A stretch of 64,000 nucleotides of DNA from Luteolibacter yonseiensis. GTDB lineage: Bacteria > Verrucomicrobiota > Verrucomicrobiia > Verrucomicrobiales > Akkermansiaceae. A program made the translations under genes and the position numbers. The DNA is taken from positions 62,001 through 126,000 of the forward strand of contig NZ_JAENIK010000002.1 of the NCBI RefSeq assembly GCF_016595465.1. The letters run 5' to 3'. A model generated the notes under the pieces. The model made no database searches. It was not told the origin of the DNA and saw only the letters and a program-made list of their open reading frames with translations. This document shows, piece after piece, positions 20,655 through 30,785 of the stretch. Within the stretch, counting starts at the first letter, position 1; each line of letters starts with the position of its first letter.

Positions 20655-21218
20655 TCAGAATTGGAAGCCGAACCCGAGGGTGAACCCCAGGGCGTCGATT
20701 CCCGGATTCGGATCGGTGGCTCCGAGGTTGGAGTGGTGGATGAAATAAACGCCTCCCAGCAGTGACAGATCCTCGGTGAGTTTCTGGCGGAGACCGAGCT
20801 GGGTGAACCAGTTGAACGTGAAGTCCTGGCCCATCGCCTGTTCTCCGCCCGCGCTGTTCATCCAGCCGAAACCGCCGCCGATGGAGAAGAAGGCCGAGGT
20901 TTTTTCCGATGGGAACCAATATTCGATGGAAGGTGCGGCGGCGAGACCGACGTAGATGTCCTCCGGCCCGTGGGTGATCGCTTCGAAGAGGGCGGAGAAG
21001 CGGTTCCTCACCACGATCTTCGCACCGCTTTCATCCTCCCACCAGGTCCACATCACCGGCGACCGCAAGGTGAGTTGGGTGGGGATGATTTCGTAGTCGA
21101 TGTCCGTGTTGTTGCCGACGTTCCAGAGGTAGCCGCTTTCGAGCGTCCACTCCCAGCTGTCCGCTTCATGGGCCGAGGCGGGGAGTGCGAGGAGGGCCAG
21201 CAGTGCGAGGGTTTTCAT
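20655..21218 (-). CDS. PagL-like lipid A deacylase (outer-membrane barrel)
   Basis: The protein has 187 residues with a signal peptide (MKTLALLALLALPASAHEAD). The mature part has alternating hydrophobic strands and ends GFTLGFGFQF with a terminal Phe, as in small outer-membrane beta-barrels. The motif HHSNLGATDPNPGID at residues 161-175 fits the H-x-S-N catalytic signature of PagL (acyloxyacyl hydrolase family), which removes a 3-O-acyl chain from lipid A. His161 and Ser163 are present. The usual downstream Glu appears to be Asp175, so activity is plausible but not certain. It is the last gene of a minus-strand group and converges with the kinase gene. It could also be a plain barrel protein. 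Confidence 0.7.
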   Translation of the reverse strand: MKTLALLALLALPASAHEADSWEWTLESGYLWNVGNNTDIDYEIIPTQLTLRSPVMWTWWEDESGAKIVVRNRFSALFEAITHGPEDIYVGLAAAPSIEYWFPSEKTSAFFSIGGGFGWMNSAGGEQAMGQDFTFNWFTQLGLRQKLTEDLSLLGGVYFIHHSNLGATDPNPGIDALGFTLGFGFQF

Positions 21219-21267
21219 GCCCCGGTGCTATCCGTGGATCGGGTGGCGGTCGAGAACGATTCGCGGA

Positions 21268-21786
21268 TCAATAATATTCTTCCTCCTGGTCACCAGGCAC
21301 GGGAGGGATGATGTCCTCGCGCATGAGCAGGCGGGGGATATCCAGGTCGTCCAGCAGATCGGCCGGCGTGTCGCGGACGATGGCCGCATAGGGGACGATG
21401 CGGTCCAGTTCCGCAATGCCGCAGTGGACCATGGAGGAAATGATGTCCGAGTCGTATTTCTCCCGCTCGAAAAGATTGGTGATGCGGAAGACGAGGAACT
21501 CACGGTCCAGATCATACTCGAAACCACCGAGCGTGAGCTGCTTGTTCGCCCGGGCCAGCAGCTCGAGGACCACCGGCAGATGTTCCTCATCCAGGCTCAG
21601 GCGCGACTCGGTGACCACGGTGAGCGCGTTGAGCTGGGGGTATGCCTGGGCGATGAGGTCGACGCGCGTGTGATGGGCGTCGAATCCGGCGCGCAGGACA
21701 TCGCGGCCTTCCACGAGTTCGCAGTGCCAGCCGTTCTGGCCGAAGGTTTCTTCGACGGTGAGGATTTGTCGGGAGTGGGGTCGCAT
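21268..21786 (-). CDS. YbjN-domain protein
   Basis: This is an acidic protein of 172 residues without signal peptide or membrane segment. The sequence NALTVVTESRLSLDEEHLP, then LLARANKQLTLGGFEYD and REFLVFRITNLF, fits the YbjN family, whose fold resembles type III secretion chaperones. Family members are linked to motility and stress regulation, but the molecular role is not settled. The C-terminus is rich in Asp/Glu and ends EEEYY. It is six bases after the membrane protein gene upstream on the same strand, so they are probably co-transcribed. Confidence 0.75.
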   Translation of the reverse strand: MRPHSRQILTVEETFGQNGWHCELVEGRDVLRAGFDAHHTRVDLIAQAYPQLNALTVVTESRLSLDEEHLPVVLELLARANKQLTLGGFEYDLDREFLVFRITNLFEREKYDSDIISSMVHCGIAELDRIVPYAAIVRDTPADLLDDLDIPRLLMREDIIPPVPGDQEEEYY

Positions 21787-21792
21787 GTTGGT

Positions 21793-22275
21793 TCAGCCGT
21801 TGTTACCGGGCGGAGATACGCGCCCGAGCACGGCTTTGGCAAGCAAGGTCCGCCGGTCCGCGCGAATCGGTGAGAGCGAGAGGTGGATGCCGGAGGTTTT
21901 TCCGGCGTCGTGGTGCAGGGTGAGGCGCTTCGTCCGTCCGTCCACTTCGGCGGTGTGGATTTCCTGCCAGGTCACGAGCCGCATGCCGTCCGCCGGACGG
22001 AAGAAGGGAAAAATCTCGATGCCGAGCGGCGTGAGGATGAGGTAGGCGTGCTTCGTCAGACGCACCGCGGTGTGTGCCATGAAGATCGCGAAAGCAAATG
22101 GCACCAGGGCCCAGGCGGGGTGGGGGAGAAGCGGATTGATGTCCCGATACCAGGCGGAAGCGAGGAGGGTGACACCCACCGCGGTGAGGACGGCGGCGGT
22201 GATGGAAAAAACGATGGCCTGCCCGGACCGCGTGAAGCGCAGTTCCTTTTCCGGTGCCTGTATGCCGACCGTCAT
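21793..22275 (-). CDS. Two-helix membrane protein, PH-like C-terminal domain
   Basis: The protein has 160 residues from ATG 22275. This start is preceded by GGAGG about ten bases upstream, which decides it over the in-frame ATG at 22296. Two membrane helices (about residues 20-41 and 53-73) are followed by a soluble part with YLILTPLGIEIFPFF, WQEIHTAEVDGRTKRLTLHH and GIHLSLSPI, resembling bacterial PH-type membrane proteins. I do not assign a function. It starts five bases after the Hpt gene stop, within a compact minus-strand group. Confidence 0.7.
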   Translation of the reverse strand: MTVGIQAPEKELRFTRSGQAIVFSITAAVLTAVGVTLLASAWYRDINPLLPHPAWALVPFAFAIFMAHTAVRLTKHAYLILTPLGIEIFPFFRPADGMRLVTWQEIHTAEVDGRTKRLTLHHDAGKTSGIHLSLSPIRADRRTLLAKAVLGRVSPPGNNG

Positions 22276-22280
22276 CCGGA

Positions 22281-22619
22281 TCAGGCCTCCATGCACAGGA
22301 CCGCATTTTCCGCGGCGCTGAGCTCGTTCTCGAAGACATCGATGTCGAAGCCCCGGCTCTCAAGGACGGCGGGGCTTTCGCACGAGCCGATGATGGCGAC
22401 GATCCGCTCCAATCCGAAGAGCGAGGCACCGCCCTTGCAGCGGTGCAGGTCGTCACGCAGTTGGGAAAAATCCCCAGCTTCCAGCAAGGCCCGCCAGCCC
22501 GACATCTGGTGGCGGGTGTCATTGAAAAAATCAAAAGCAAGCGCGCGCAGCCCGGGGAGATCTCCATGCGCCATCTTGAGAAAGTTCGTCGAGTTCATGG
22601 GCAGTAGGTCGCTGTTCAC
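22281..22619 (-). CDS. Hpt (histidine phosphotransfer) domain protein
   Basis: This 112-residue helical protein consists only of an Hpt-like domain. The key block LHRCKGGASLFGLERIV around His59 matches the H-x-x-K-G-x-x-x-x-x-G signature in which the His carries phosphate between response regulators. No histidine kinase or response regulator is in the window, so partners must be encoded elsewhere. Met8 is an alternative start. It lies upstream of and nearly abutting the membrane protein gene, suggesting a shared transcript. Confidence 0.75.
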   Translation of the reverse strand: MNSDLLPMNSTNFLKMAHGDLPGLRALAFDFFNDTRHQMSGWRALLEAGDFSQLRDDLHRCKGGASLFGLERIVAIIGSCESPAVLESRGFDIDVFENELSAAENAVLCMEA

Positions 22620-22706
22620 AGCCGTTACCTAAGACCGGGATGGCCGGGTTCTTGAAGCTATTAATCGCGTAGTGTTCAAAGATTCAAGCAGCCACGCTCC
22701 GGGCTC

Positions 22707-23057
22707 TCATTTTTCCTTCAACGACCCGGCGGCCGCCGGATGTTCCGGTGGCGGTGCGGCCCGCATGTCCGCCGCACGGGGCTCCGCCGGAGCTTCGATT
22801 TCCACGAACTCGTCACCGTCCCGCGAGATGCGCCAGTGGTTGAGCGTGATGACGATCACCAGCCCCAGGATGGCGAAAGACGCCTCCATGAAAAAAGGCG
22901 TGGTGAGGATGCCGATCATGGTGCCCAGCCACTCGCCCCACAGGCCGGGCAGGAAGCGCCAGCCCACAAGCAGACCCGGGACGATCACCGCAAGGGAGAT
23001 CAAGATGCCGGCCGCGATCGCGACTTGTTTTACCCGTTCGTCTCGCACTTGTTCCAT
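22707..23057 (-). CDS. Small membrane protein, unknown function
   Basis: The protein has 116 residues from ATG 23057 (MEQVRDERVKQVAIAAG). A longer frame starts at 23096, but this start gives a charged N-terminus leading into the first helix. Two hydrophobic segments (about residues 11-35 and 55-75) flank a short loop. The C-terminal tail is acidic then Pro/Ala-rich (APAEPRAADMRAAPPPEHPA). No family is recognised. It heads the minus-strand group with Hpt, PH-like, YbjN and PagL-like genes and diverges from cysS. Confidence 0.65.
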   Translation of the reverse strand: MEQVRDERVKQVAIAAGILISLAVIVPGLLVGWRFLPGLWGEWLGTMIGILTTPFFMEASFAILGLVIVITLNHWRISRDGDEFVEIEAPAEPRAADMRAAPPPEHPAAAGSLKEK

Positions 23058-23194
23058 TCGTGGCGGCAGTCTAAACCCCGCCTCCCGGAAATCCAACCCC
23101 CTAAATTCACAAAAAACACCCGCCTCCGGATCGGATTTTCGGTGGCGAAACGGTTTGCTCTTGGCTCCCGGCCCGCCGCTCCCTAAACCGCGCC

Positions 23195-24592
23195 ATGCGG
23201 CTTTTCGACACGCTATCCCGGACCGAGCGCGACCTGAGACCCATTGATGGGACGACCTTCCGTTTTTACTGCTGCGGTCCGACCGTTTACGGCCCCGCGC
23301 ATATCGGGAACTTCCGCACGTTCGTCCTGCAGGATGTCCTCCGCCGCACGCTGGAAACCGGTGGCATGAGGACGCTGCACGTCCGGAACATCACGGATGT
23401 GGACGACAAGACGATCCGTGATTCCCAAAAGGCCGGCAAATCCCTCACCGACTTCACCAGCGGCTGGACCGAAAGATTCCATTCCGACTGCGAAAAGCTC
23501 GGCCTGCTGCCACCGCATATCGAACCGGGAGCCGTCGAACACATCCCCCAGCAGATCGCCATGATCGGAACGCTGGTGGAGAAGGGGCATGCCTACGCCT
23601 CCGACGACGGCTCGGTGTATTTCAAGATTTCCTCCTATCCCGGCTACGGACGTCTGTCCCGTCTGGACGAGCGCGAGCTGGACCTCGGCAAGACCCAGAA
23701 TGCCCGCTCGAACTCGGATGAATACGAGAAGGACAGCCTCTCGGATTTCGTGCTTTGGAAAGGCCGGAAGCCGGAGGACGGAGACAATTTCTGGCCGTCC
23801 CCGTGGGGCGAGGGTCGTCCGGGCTGGCACCTCGAGTGCTCGGCGATGATCCAGGAATACCTCGGAGATTCGTTCGACCTCCACTCCGGCGGGGTGGATC
23901 TCGTCTTCCCGCACCACGAAAACGAGATCGCCCAGAGCGAATGCGCGTGCGGCGGTCATTTCGCGGAAAACTGGTTCCACATCACCCACCTGCTGGTGGA
24001 TGGCGGGAAAATGTCGAAGTCCGTGGGAAACCTCTACACGCTCGCGGATCTGGCGGAGAAGGGCCACACCGCCATGGAGGTCCGCTATGTCCTCATCGGT
24101 GCGCATTATCGCAAGCCGCTCAATTTCACGCTGGATTCCCTGGCAGGCGCCCACGAGGCGCTCGCGAAGCTTGGGAAGGGCGCCCGCGCGCTCGCCGCGA
24201 GGATCGGCTCGGATGTCATGCTCACCCGCGCGGATTTCGGTCCGTTCCAGGCCGCATGGGAAAGCCTGAACCACGATCTCAACACCCCGGGGGCGCTCGG
24301 CGGCCTCTTCACCGGCCTGCGGGAATCCGCGGCGCTGACAGGAGCCGAAGCCGCCGCCGCATTGGCCGGATTCAACCGCATCCTTGGCGCGCTCGGTCTC
24401 ACCCTGCCTGAGGAGGCTCCGCAAAAATCCTCCGAGGTTCCGGAATCGGTCAAGGCTCTGGCCGAAACACGCTGGCAGGCCCGCCTCGCCAAGGATTGGG
24501 CGGAATCCGACAGGCTCCGCGCCCAGCTCGCCGAACAAGGCTGGCTGATGAAGGACGGCAGGGAGGACTACACGTTGGAACCCGTCGGTTGA
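23195..24592 (+). CDS. cysS: Cysteinyl-tRNA synthetase
   Basis: The protein has 465 residues, the normal length. It is a class I synthetase charging tRNA-Cys with cysteine. The HIGH-type motif is [14 protein letters not shown] (residues 29-42) and the second signature is KMSKSVGN near residue 270. Zinc ligands are expected from [14 protein letters not shown] and the [11 protein letters not shown] block, all present. The C-terminal anticodon-binding domain ends with [16 protein letters not shown]. It stands 94 bases before the parC-like gene in the same direction. Confidence 0.97.
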   Translation: MRLFDTLSRTERDLRPIDGTTFRFYCCGPTVYGPAHIGNFRTFVLQDVLRRTLETGGMRTLHVRNITDVDDKTIRDSQKAGKSLTDFTSGWTERFHSDCEKLGLLPPHIEPGAVEHIPQQIAMIGTLVEKGHAYASDDGSVYFKISSYPGYGRLSRLDERELDLGKTQNARSNSDEYEKDSLSDFVLWKGRKPEDGDNFWPSPWGEGRPGWHLECSAMIQEYLGDSFDLHSGGVDLVFPHHENEIAQSECACGGHFAENWFHITHLLVDGGKMSKSVGNLYTLADLAEKGHTAMEVRYVLIGAHYRKPLNFTLDSLAGAHEALAKLGKGARALAARIGSDVMLTRADFGPFQAAWESLNHDLNTPGALGGLFTGLRESAALTGAEAAAALAGFNRILGALGLTLPEEAPQKSSEVPESVKALAETRWQARLAKDWAESDRLRAQLAEQGWLMKDGREDYTLEPVG

Positions 24593-24686
24593 AAACCGGC
24601 CTGTTTCCCTTGATCCGGGGCATGGAACGCCGCCCCGGCACCGCAGGCTTGCACGGCTGGCCGCGGCTCTTTAACCATCCACTGAC

Positions 24687-26669
24687 ATGACGCAAGATCC
24701 CGACCACCACGATTCGCTGGGAGCGATGTATTCCGACTATTTCCTGGACTACGCCAGCTACGTCATTCTGGAACGCGCCGTGCCGCATCTTTTCGACGGG
24801 CTCAAGCCGGTGCAGCGCCGGATCCTCCATGCGATGGACGAGCTGGATGACGGGCGCTACAACAAGGTCGCCGGAATCGTGGGAAACACGATGAACTATC
24901 ACCCGCACGGCGACCAGTCGATCGGTGCCGCCATCGTGGGGCTGGGGCAGAAGGATCTTCTCATCGATACCCAGGGCAACTGGGGGAACACCCTGACCGG
25001 TGACGGTGCCGCCGCACCCCGTTACATCGAGGCGCGGCTCACGAAGTTCGCGAACGACGTGGTTTTCAATCCGAAGACCACCGTGTGGCTGCCTAGCTAT
25101 GACGGCCGCCGCAAGGAGCCGGACACGCTGCCGGTGAAGTTCCCGCTGCTGCTGGCCCAGGGGGTGGAGGGCATCGCCGTCGGCCTCGCCTGCAAGGTGC
25201 TGCCGCACAATTTCCACGAACTCATCGAGGCATCCATCGCCGTCCTGCGCGACCAGCCGTTCACGCTCGTTCCGGATTTCCCCACCGGCGGGATCATGGA
25301 CGCGTCCGACTACCGCGACGGCCTGCGCGGAGGGAAGATCCGGGTCCGGGCGCGGATCGCGACCGACAAGAAGGGCATCCTGCGCATCACGGAAATCCCC
25401 TTCGGCACCACCACGGGCGCGCTGATGGAGTCCATCGTCGCCGCGGCGGACAAGGGGAAGATCAAGATCGCGAAGATCGAGGACAACACCGCCGCGCACG
25501 CCGACATCCTCGTTTACCTGCCCGCAGGGGCGGATCCGGAGCAAACCCGCGACGCGCTCTACGCCTTCACGGACAGCGAGCTGGGCATTTCCCCGAACGC
25601 CTGCGTCATCTTCGACGGCAAGCCGGTCTTCATGGGCGTCTCGGAAATCCTCCGCCGCACCACGCACCACACGCGCGACCTGCTGAAGATGGAGCTGGAG
25701 ATCAAGCTCGGCGAACTCGCGGAGAAATGGCATTTCAGCTCGCTGGAAAAGATCTTCATCGAGAACCGCATCTACCGCGACATCGAGGAATGCGAGACGT
25801 GGGAAGCCGTGCTCAAGGCCATCGACGACGGCCTCAAGCCGTTCAAGAAACTCCTCAAGCGCGAGGTCACCGAGGAAGACCTCGTGCGCCTCACGGAAAT
25901 CAAGATCAAGCGCATTTCCAAGTTCGACTCCTTCAAGGCGGACGAGGAGATCAAGGCGCTGGAAAAACTCATCGACGAGACGGAGAAGAACCTCCGCAAC
26001 CTCACCAAGTTCACCATCAGATGGTATGAGGACCTTGCCAAGAAATACGGCAAGGAACGCGAGCGCCGCACCGAGATCGCATCGTTCGACCGGGTGGACC
26101 GCACGCAGGTCATCGCCGCCACCGAAACGCTCTACCTCGATGCGAAGAACGGATTCGCCGGCTACGGTTTGAAGAAGGACGGCGAGCCGTTGGAAAAATG
26201 CTCCACCATCGATGACATCATCGCCTTCACCCAGGACGGGAAAATGCGGGTGATGAAGGTCGCGGACAAGGTGTTCGTCGGCCAGAAGCCGCTGCGGGTC
26301 GCCATCTTCCGCAAGGAGGAGGACCTCATCTACTCGATGATCTACCGCGACGGCCGCGACGGTCATATCCTCGCCAAACGTTTCACCGTCGGCGGCATCA
26401 CCCGGGACAAGGAGTATGATCTCACCAAGGGAACGCCGAACAGCCGCGTGCTCTACTTCGCCTTCCACAAGACCAACGAGGAAAGCGCCGCGCAGATGCT
26501 GCTCGTCCACCTCAAGTCCGGCCTGCGGATGAAAAACCTCATCCGCCCGCTGCACTTCGCCGAGTTCGGCATCAAGGGCCGTTCGTCCGGAGGAAACCTC
26601 GTCACCAAGCACGGCATCGAGAAAATCATCCGCGCGCCGAAGGATTATGATCCGAAGGCGGGGGCGTAG
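24687..26669 (+). CDS. parC: DNA topoisomerase IV subunit A (ParC type)
   Basis: The protein has 660 residues, shorter than GyrA or proteobacterial ParC. It contains the breakage-reunion domain: KPVQRRILHAM, the YHPHGDQSIGAAIVGLGQKD block and the active Tyr113 in AAAPRYIEARL. The G-Q-K-D-L-L-I-D-T-Q-G-N-W-G-N and S-Y-D-G-R-R-K-E-P blocks resemble the short Bacteroidetes form of ParC. A reduced C-terminal DNA-wrapping region is present. With ParE, not encoded here, it would decatenate chromosomes. The downstream gap shows no parE. The GyrA/ParC split is judged from these blocks and length, so parC is likely rather than proven. Confidence 0.88.
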   Translation: MTQDPDHHDSLGAMYSDYFLDYASYVILERAVPHLFDGLKPVQRRILHAMDELDDGRYNKVAGIVGNTMNYHPHGDQSIGAAIVGLGQKDLLIDTQGNWGNTLTGDGAAAPRYIEARLTKFANDVVFNPKTTVWLPSYDGRRKEPDTLPVKFPLLLAQGVEGIAVGLACKVLPHNFHELIEASIAVLRDQPFTLVPDFPTGGIMDASDYRDGLRGGKIRVRARIATDKKGILRITEIPFGTTTGALMESIVAAADKGKIKIAKIEDNTAAHADILVYLPAGADPEQTRDALYAFTDSELGISPNACVIFDGKPVFMGVSEILRRTTHHTRDLLKMELEIKLGELAEKWHFSSLEKIFIENRIYRDIEECETWEAVLKAIDDGLKPFKKLLKREVTEEDLVRLTEIKIKRISKFDSFKADEEIKALEKLIDETEKNLRNLTKFTIRWYEDLAKKYGKERERRTEIASFDRVDRTQVIAATETLYLDAKNGFAGYGLKKDGEPLEKCSTIDDIIAFTQDGKMRVMKVADKVFVGQKPLRVAIFRKEEDLIYSMIYRDGRDGHILAKRFTVGGITRDKEYDLTKGTPNSRVLYFAFHKTNEESAAQMLLVHLKSGLRMKNLIRPLHFAEFGIKGRSSGGNLVTKHGIEKIIRAPKDYDPKAGA

Positions 26670-28175
<1,506 letters not shown>

Positions 28176-28210
28176 TCCTCAGGCGCCGGTCGATGACCGT
28201 CGCAATCTCA

Positions 28211-28242
28211 AAACGGCAGTCCGCGAGGACTGCCGTTTTTTT
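28211..28242 (+). terminator. Intrinsic terminator of gap
   Basis: AAACGGCAGTCC (28211-28222) and GGACTGCCGTTT (28227-28238) form a perfect 12-base stem around a GCGA tetraloop, and the T-run continues to 28242. It lies 36 bases after the gap stop. It is textbook Rho-independent in form. Confidence 0.93.
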
Positions 28243-28383
28243 GTTCCCTCGGGACGCAACCGGTCCGTGGAATCCAAAGGCAACGGCCTTTGGGTATGAT
28301 CGATCCGGCGGAACGGACGCCTCCGTCATTTTTCCAAACCTCCCTTGTTGCCACGGTGAAAAGTTTTTCCTAAAGTCACGGGG

Positions 28384-28854
28384 ATGGTGGTGTCGAAAAC
28401 GTTACGCGCGGCGTCCGGCTGGCTTGATCTGGGGCTGGCGGACGAGGCGCTTCATGAACTGCAATCCCTGCCTCCGGAAGTGCAGATGCTCCGGGGTCCC
28501 CTGGAACTCAAGCTGGCCGCGCAGATGGAGCAGGAGCAGTGGAATTCCGCATCCGAGACCGCCCGCCTGCTCTGCCTGAAGGCCGAGGACGTGCCGGAGT
28601 TTTTCCTGCGCGCGGCCTATTGCCTGCATGAGACGGGGGACACCCTCGCCGCCTGCAATCAATTGTTGCGCGGTCCGAAGGAGCTGTTCGACATGGCGAT
28701 CTTCCATTACAACCTCGCCTGCTACCTGTGGACGCTTGGTGACGGACCACGCGCCCGGAGCCACCTGGAACAAGCCATCGACATGGATGGGACGTTCCTC
28801 GAATCCGCCCGTGAGGACCGGGATCTCGCGGGGATGAAACTGCCGCCGGCTTGA
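28384..28854 (+). CDS. Tetratricopeptide-repeat protein
   Basis: This is a 156-residue cytoplasmic helical protein. Paired helices with TPR-like spacing are visible: SGWLDLGLADEALHELQSLP, AQMEQEQWNSASETARLLC, FFLRAAYCLHETGDTLAACN and FHYNLACYLWTLGDGPRARS, continuing HLEQAIDMD. About three to four repeats make up almost the whole protein. TPR proteins act as scaffolds for protein contacts; no partner is indicated. It is 31 bases upstream of the Dabb-domain gene. The start MVVSKTLRAASGW is the first in frame. Confidence 0.8.
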   Translation: MVVSKTLRAASGWLDLGLADEALHELQSLPPEVQMLRGPLELKLAAQMEQEQWNSASETARLLCLKAEDVPEFFLRAAYCLHETGDTLAACNQLLRGPKELFDMAIFHYNLACYLWTLGDGPRARSHLEQAIDMDGTFLESAREDRDLAGMKLPPA

Positions 28855-28885
28855 CAGTCCGCCGGATGGCTGGGAAACAACGGGC

Positions 28886-29257
28886 GTGAAAAAATTTCTC
28901 CTCATCCTCATGTCCGCAGCCATCACCGCAAGCAGCGCCCTCGCCGGGGGCGAGTTCCGTCACGTCGTGTTTTTCAAGTTCAAGCCCAGCGCCACGCCGG
29001 AGCAGGTGAAGGAGATTGAAAAGGCCTTCGCCGAACTGCCGAAGAAGATCCCGGGCATCACCGGTTACGAGTGGGGGACGAGCGAGAGCGTGGAAAAACT
29101 GAACGACGGCTTCACCCATTGCTTTTTCGTGAGCTTCAAGGACAAGGCGGGGCTCGAAGCCTATCTTCCTCATGAGGCCCACAAGGCCTTCGGAGCGAAG
29201 CTCGGAGGCTTGTTGGAAAAGGCGTTCGTCTTCGACTACACCGCAAAGGCGGAGTGA
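28886..29257 (+). CDS. Exported Dabb (stress-responsive alpha/beta barrel) protein
   Basis: The protein has 123 residues. A signal peptide (MKKFLLILMSAAITASSALA) is followed by one Dabb domain: FRHVVFFKFKPSATPEQVKE, GITGYEWGTSESVEKL and THCFFVSFKDKAGLEAYLPH, then EAHKAF. The domain forms dimeric ferredoxin-like barrels. Its role is unknown in bacteria beyond links to stress and some small-molecule enzymes. Export of such a domain to the periplasm is a recurring arrangement in this type of organism. It converges with the sulfatase operon, with a hairpin in between. Confidence 0.85.
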   Translation: MKKFLLILMSAAITASSALAGGEFRHVVFFKFKPSATPEQVKEIEKAFAELPKKIPGITGYEWGTSESVEKLNDGFTHCFFVSFKDKAGLEAYLPHEAHKAFGAKLGGLLEKAFVFDYTAKAE

Positions 29258-29274
29258 TGCCGGTTCCCGCTGAC

Positions 29275-29312
29275 ACCGGTTTCCGCAGATGAGGATCATC
29301 TGGGAAACCGGT
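29275..29312. terminator. Near-perfect 38-base hairpin between convergent genes
   Basis: ACCGGTTTCCGCAGATGA (29275-29292) pairs with TCATCTGGGAAACCGGT (29296-29312) apart from one bulged base, with a GGA loop. It lies between the ends of the Dabb gene and the sulfatase operon. There is no T-run on either strand, so it may be a Rho-assisted or 3-prime-protecting structure serving both directions. Confidence 0.55.
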
Positions 29313-29349
29313 ATGGAAATCGCTTCTTACGGGAGTGCGTTAAAACGAT

Positions 29350-30768
29350 TTATAAATCCAGATCCCGGTTCTTGCCCCGTTTGGGATTTTCGTTGCCGAA
29401 GTTGTCGGGATCGACGGTCGAAGGAACCTGGAAACGGGTTTCCTGCTTGAGTCTTTCGAGTTCGGAAAGGAGCTGCTTTTTGAGATCGGCGTGGTCCGGG
29501 TTGTTGAACTGGTTGGTCAGTTCGTACGGGTCCTTGCCCACTTCATAAATCTCGTTCCACTGCTCGCGGCCGGGATAGACGATGATCTTGTCGGTGGTGG
29601 TGCGGAGTCCGAGGATGGTCGGATTTTTGAAGTTCCGCTCGTAGAAGTATTCGTAAAGGAAAGACTTCCTCCAATCGGCGGGTGGCTTCTCCTCCAGCAG
29701 CGGCCGCAGGCTGCGGCCCTGGATTTCCTTGGGAATCTCCACGCCCGCGAAGTCGAGCAGCGTCGGCGCGATGTCGATGTTGAGCACCAGGGGATCGATG
29801 GTTTTTCCCGACACGTTGTTGAACGGCGAGCGGATCAGGAACGGCAGGCGGATGGATTCCTCGTAAGCCGAGCGCTTGTCACCCAACGAGTGCTCGCCGA
29901 GGTAATAACCGTTGTCGCTGGTGAAGATGACGACCGTGTTCTTGTCCAGCCCGAGCTTGTCGAGTTCGTCCAGCAACCTTCCCAGGCTCCGGTCCGCGCT
30001 CGTGAGGGTCCGGAAGTAGTTGAGCAGGTTTTCACCGCGATAGCTGTTTCCGTTTTTCGCCTCCGGGCGGAAGGGCGAGGTGAGTTGGAGGCTCGGGACG
30101 GGGACCGCTTCGCTGCCCGCGTAGGCGGCCTTGAAGTCTGTCTCCGGCTCGCGCGGACCGTGCACCGACTTGAAGCCGACCGTGAGCGAAAAGGGCTTGT
30201 CCTTGTTCTCGCGGAGAAAGCCGATGGCGTAGTCCGCGGACGCGTCGTCGATCCATTTCTCTTCGATCACCTGCCTCACCCCGCCGTTCTTCCGGATGGT
30301 CACGGGGCAGTCGTAGAACTTCCCCTGGCCATCGAAGCTGGCGGAGAAGTCGAAGCCCGGGCGCTCCGGCTGGTTGCCCATGTGCCACTTGCCGACGAAC
30401 CCGGTGGTGTAGCCCGCCTTCTGGAGCAGAGTGGCATAGGTCACCGTGCCCGGCGGCAGCGGAGTGTGGTTGTTCGTGACCCCGTGGGTGTGGGTGTATT
30501 GGCCTGTTAGAAAGGTCGCCCGGCTGGGAGAGCAGAGCGAGGTGGTGCAGAAGGCGTTCGAGAAGTGCGCGCCCTGCGAGCGGAGCCGGTCGAGGTTCGG
30601 GGTTTTCAGCCAGGGGAAACGGGCCTTCCCGCCCTGTTGCTTCTGGATGAAACCAAGGGCGTCCCAGCGCTGGTCATCGGTGTAGATGAAGAGGAGGTTG
30701 GGTCGCTTTTCCTGGGCGAGCGCCGTGAATACGGTGGCAAGCAGGATGCCGAGGGATAGGATTCTCAT
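29350..30768 (-). CDS. Secreted sulfatase (formylglycine type)
   Basis: The protein has 472 residues with a signal peptide (MRILSLGILLATVFTALAQE). The sulfatase signature LCSPSRATFLTGQ places Cys79 as the residue converted to formylglycine, in the C-x-P-S-R form. Metal ligands Asp31-Asp32 (IYTDDQRWD) and FTSDNGYYLGEHSLGDK are present. The C-terminal region ENPKRGKNRDLDL is charged. It would hydrolyse sulfate esters, probably on polysaccharides, outside the cytoplasm. The gene lies 17 bases after the other sulfatase gene and is last in the minus-strand operon. The exact substrate class cannot be told from these motifs. Confidence 0.92.
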   Translation of the reverse strand: MRILSLGILLATVFTALAQEKRPNLLFIYTDDQRWDALGFIQKQQGGKARFPWLKTPNLDRLRSQGAHFSNAFCTTSLCSPSRATFLTGQYTHTHGVTNNHTPLPPGTVTYATLLQKAGYTTGFVGKWHMGNQPERPGFDFSASFDGQGKFYDCPVTIRKNGGVRQVIEEKWIDDASADYAIGFLRENKDKPFSLTVGFKSVHGPREPETDFKAAYAGSEAVPVPSLQLTSPFRPEAKNGNSYRGENLLNYFRTLTSADRSLGRLLDELDKLGLDKNTVVIFTSDNGYYLGEHSLGDKRSAYEESIRLPFLIRSPFNNVSGKTIDPLVLNIDIAPTLLDFAGVEIPKEIQGRSLRPLLEEKPPADWRKSFLYEYFYERNFKNPTILGLRTTTDKIIVYPGREQWNEIYEVGKDPYELTNQFNNPDHADLKKQLLSELERLKQETRFQVPSTVDPDNFGNENPKRGKNRDLDL

Positions 30769-30785
30769 AGGGATGGTGGGATGGT

